Positions 62,205 to 64,000 of a stretch of 64,000 nt of DNA are shown piece after piece. The stretch comes from an uncultured Christensenellaceae bacterium. Its GTDB lineage: Bacteria > Bacillota > Clostridia > Christensenellales > Aristaeellaceae. The DNA lies in the NCBI GenBank assembly GCA_905234985.1, contig CAJOJQ010000011.1, positions 57,623-121,622 of the forward strand, read 5' to 3'. A program made the position numbers and the translations under genes. The notes below the pieces were generated by a model, which saw only the letters and a program-made list of their open reading frames with translations, ran no database searches and was not told the origin of the DNA. Each line of letters starts with the position of its first letter. The stretch's first letter is position 1.

Positions 62205-62693
62205 ATGTGGATTTGCCAAAAGTGCCAAACACAAAACCGGGAGGGCGTGCAGGCGTGCCCGGTATGCGGAACCATGCGGGCGGCGGGGCGGTTCGGCTCC
62301 GCGCCCCAGCAGCGGTCGGGCGTGAGCGCCCCTCGGGTGACGGCGGCTGCGGCGGCGGCTCCGCAGATGCAGGAACCGGTTCAGTCCGGCATAAACCGCT
62401 CCGGCTATCAGCCGCCGGAGGACAATATGCGCGCGCCCCGCGCCGTCCGCGGAAAGGGCGGAAGACTGGCGAGGCTCACAGGGTGCCTGCTGTGCGTGCT
62501 GCTGCCCGTCATGACGATTTTGCTTTCCTGGCAGCAGCGGGAAATCCTGCGCCCGGTGCTGGCCCCCTTGTTTACGGGATCGGAAGCGCCGGAATGGCTG
62601 GGCTGGACGTGCTATGGCATCCTTTCCCTGGCCGCCGCGCTGGTGGCCCTGCTGCCGGGGCTGTGGACGCTGCTTTTGAACAAAAGAAAATAA
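62205..62693 (+). CDS. Zinc-ribbon membrane protein of unknown function
   Basis: This 162-residue protein has an N-terminal zinc ribbon (MWICQKCQTQNREG then ACPVCGTMR; Cys4, Cys7, Cys18, Cys21). An Ala/Gln/Pro-rich flexible linker follows, then a hydrophobic helix (LTGCLLCVLLPVMTILLSW, about 91-109) and a second at about 131-157 (GWTCYGILSLAAALVALLPG). The ribbon would face the cytoplasm if the first helix is an in-to-out segment after the basic GKGGRLARL. Similar zinc-ribbon membrane proteins are common in Clostridia without known function. AAGGATG precedes the ATG. The aldolase-type gene follows after 18 bases and is probably co-transcribed. Confidence 0.8.
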   Translation: MWICQKCQTQNREGVQACPVCGTMRAAGRFGSAPQQRSGVSAPRVTAAAAAAPQMQEPVQSGINRSGYQPPEDNMRAPRAVRGKGGRLARLTGCLLCVLLPVMTILLSWQQREILRPVLAPLFTGSEAPEWLGWTCYGILSLAAALVALLPGLWTLLLNKRK

Positions 62694-62711
62694 AGAGAGA
62701 AGGGTTCTTTT

Positions 62712-63749
62712 ATGTTATCGTTTGAAAACGATTATTCCGAAGGGGCGCATCCCCGGCTTTTGCAGGCGTTGGTAGATACCAATTTCGTTCAGCAGGTGGG
62801 CTACGGGGAGGATGAATACAGCCTGCGGGCCAAGGTGAGGATTCGGGCTGCGTGCCAAGACCCGGAAGCGGACGTGTTTTTCCTGGTGGGCGGCACCCAG
62901 ACCAACGCCGTGGTGATCGACGGCCTGCTTTCCGGCACGGAGGGCGTGGTGGCGGCCAGCACGGGGCACGTGAACGTGCACGAGGCCGGGGCCATCGAGT
63001 ACACCGGGCATAAGGTGCTCACCGTGCCGGAAAAGGACGGCAAGATCGACGCGGAGGACTTGCGCGCCCTGCTGTCCGGCTTTTACGCCGACCCCACCCA
63101 TTCCCATATGGTGTACCCCGGCGCGGTGTACATTTCCCATCCCACGGAGTACGGCTCCCTGTATTCCCTGGCGGAGCTGACCCAGCTTCGGGACGTGTGC
63201 CGGGCTTACGGCATTCCCCTGTTTTTGGACGGGGCGCGGCTGGGCTACGGCCTGGAAAGCTATGAAACGGACGTGACTCTGCCGGACATCGCCCGCCTGT
63301 GCGACGCCTTTTATATCGGCGGCACCAAGGTGGGGGCCCTGTGCGGCGAAGCGGTGGTGTTCCCCCGGCACGGCGCGCCCAAACGCTTCATCACCCACAT
63401 CAAGCAGCATGGAGCCATGGTGGCGAAAGGACGGCTCATCGGCGTGCAGTTCGACGCCCTGTTCACCGACGGCCTGTATTTTGACATCAGCCGCCACGCC
63501 ATCGACATGGCGGAGAAAATGAAGCGGGCCCTTGCGGCGCTGGGTGTGGAATTTTTCCGCCCGTCGCCCACCAACCAGCAGTTCGTGATCCTGGAAAACG
63601 CCGCGCTGAACCGTCTCAAATCCCAGGTGCGGTATTCCTACTGGCAGCCCTTCGACGAAACTCGTTCCGTGGTGCGCTTTGCCACCAGCTGGGCCACACG
63701 GGAAGAGGACGTGGACGCACTCATTAAAAAAATCAGGGAATGTATGTAA
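62712..63749 (+). CDS. Threonine aldolase-type PLP enzyme (beta-eliminating lyase family)
   Basis: This 345-residue cytosolic enzyme belongs to the low-specificity L-threonine aldolase family, which splits threonine to glycine and acetaldehyde using pyridoxal phosphate. Visible features are FLVGGTQTNAVVIDG near the N-terminus, the stacking His in TGHVNVHEAGAIEYTGHKV, FLDGARLGYGLESY with Asp173, and YIGGTKVGALCGEAVVF with the Schiff-base Lys206. The length is typical of bacterial enzymes. The exact amino acid preference (L-threonine, allo-threonine or another beta-hydroxy amino acid) cannot be read from sequence. The ATG follows GAGAGAAGG. No adjacent glycine or serine pathway gene is seen. 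Confidence 0.9.
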   Translation: MLSFENDYSEGAHPRLLQALVDTNFVQQVGYGEDEYSLRAKVRIRAACQDPEADVFFLVGGTQTNAVVIDGLLSGTEGVVAASTGHVNVHEAGAIEYTGHKVLTVPEKDGKIDAEDLRALLSGFYADPTHSHMVYPGAVYISHPTEYGSLYSLAELTQLRDVCRAYGIPLFLDGARLGYGLESYETDVTLPDIARLCDAFYIGGTKVGALCGEAVVFPRHGAPKRFITHIKQHGAMVAKGRLIGVQFDALFTDGLYFDISRHAIDMAEKMKRALAALGVEFFRPSPTNQQFVILENAALNRLKSQVRYSYWQPFDETRSVVRFATSWATREEDVDALIKKIRECM

Positions 63750-63790
63750 CAGGGTTATTGAACTGGGCCCCATGTATAATCCATTCGACT

Positions 63791-63805
63791 TGAAAATGCT
63801 ATAAT
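63791..63805 (+). promoter_or_regulatory. Extended -10 promoter before a small ORF
   Basis: TGcTATAAT at 63797-63805 is an extended -10 without a recognisable -35, about 28 bases before the small ORF. It resembles the -10 context at 60695 (AAAATGCTATAAT in both). Confidence 0.5.
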
Positions 63806-63833
63806 TTCAGTATTTCAAGAGGAAGGCGAAAGC

Positions 63834-63908
63834 ATGAGCGAAAAGAGAAAGCGGATCAACGCAACGGGAAGAACAGACGAAGAAAAGAAAGCAGAGCAAA
63901 CAGAATAA
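63834..63908 (+). CDS. Possible 24-residue charged microprotein
   Basis: This ORF reads MSEKRKRINATG then RTDEEKKAEQTE and stops at TAA. A GAGGAAGG site lies seven bases before the ATG, and an extended -10 promoter lies upstream. The product would be highly charged and soluble, and I recognise no family. The good start signals are the main evidence. After it, 63909-64000 holds no gene, only a TATACT near 63972 that may be the -10 of a gene beyond the window. Confidence 0.45.
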   Translation: MSEKRKRINATGRTDEEKKAEQTE

Positions 63909-64000
63909 AGTGCTCCCTTTGTCAAGGACAATTTTGATTTGGAAAGGGGAAGTACAGGACAAGAATGTGGTATACTCTCCCAGCTGGGACGGAGGATAGG

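Noticed and set aside
1..64000. CRISPR arrays, tRNA or rRNA genes, prophage and full insertion sequences
   Set aside because: No direct-repeat/spacer arrays, cloverleaf-like sequences, rRNA-like stretches, phage genes or transposase genes were recognised by reading; a dedicated scan was not possible.

Overview
The window looks like chromosomal DNA of a GC-rich anaerobic member of the Bacillota (Clostridia), probably a gut or rumen lineage. Supporting signs are strong AGGAGG-type ribosome binding sites, sigma-A promoters with 17-nt spacers, a SpoVB/MurJ-type flippase, VanW, a YugP-type peptidase, a TM1266-type protein, LytTR signalling and BspA-type leucine-rich repeats. The taxonomic placement is inference; no rRNA, tRNA, phage or plasmid genes were seen.

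Layout. 1-1763: the end of rsmH, then rsmI; both enzymes modify C1402 of 16S rRNA. 1905-6736: a GH127 beta-L-arabinofuranosidase on the minus strand, a flippase on the plus strand, and a minus-strand pair made of a TM1266-type protein and an orphan ABC substrate-binding protein. 7048-13629: exported and housekeeping genes (VanW, HD domain, leucine-rich-repeat and SH3 proteins, two-domain PPK2, zinc metallopeptidase).

13835-53260 is the striking part. A 66-aa peptide with a double-glycine-type leader followed by a zinc ribbon is divergent from an AgrC/AgrA-like sensor kinase and LytTR regulator. Next comes a promoter whose -35/-10 spacer contains ten consecutive G. It is followed by two exported TPR proteins and then one uninterrupted 33.7-kb gene for an 11,243-residue secreted repeat protein. 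That protein has an acidic, Asn-rich N-terminus, RTX-like motifs, about 47 Gly/Ala/Val-rich repeats, duplicated helical modules, long coiled coils and a C-terminal domain with no recognisable wall or membrane anchor. My working hypothesis is a giant surface fibre whose expression is set by peptide sensing and by promoter slippage. Gene order and sequence signals suggest this; nothing here proves it.

53261-64000: a terminator and a miniature inverted-repeat element, prfC on the minus strand, a PIN-domain two-gene pair of visibly lower GC, a GNAT acetyltransferase, a second large exported protein (PPC, Ig-like, BIG2 and LRR modules), a CNNM/CorC-type CBS membrane protein, a zinc-ribbon membrane protein, a threonine-aldolase-type PLP enzyme and a possible 24-aa microprotein. 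Very long open frames antisense to the giant gene are judged to be codon-usage artefacts.
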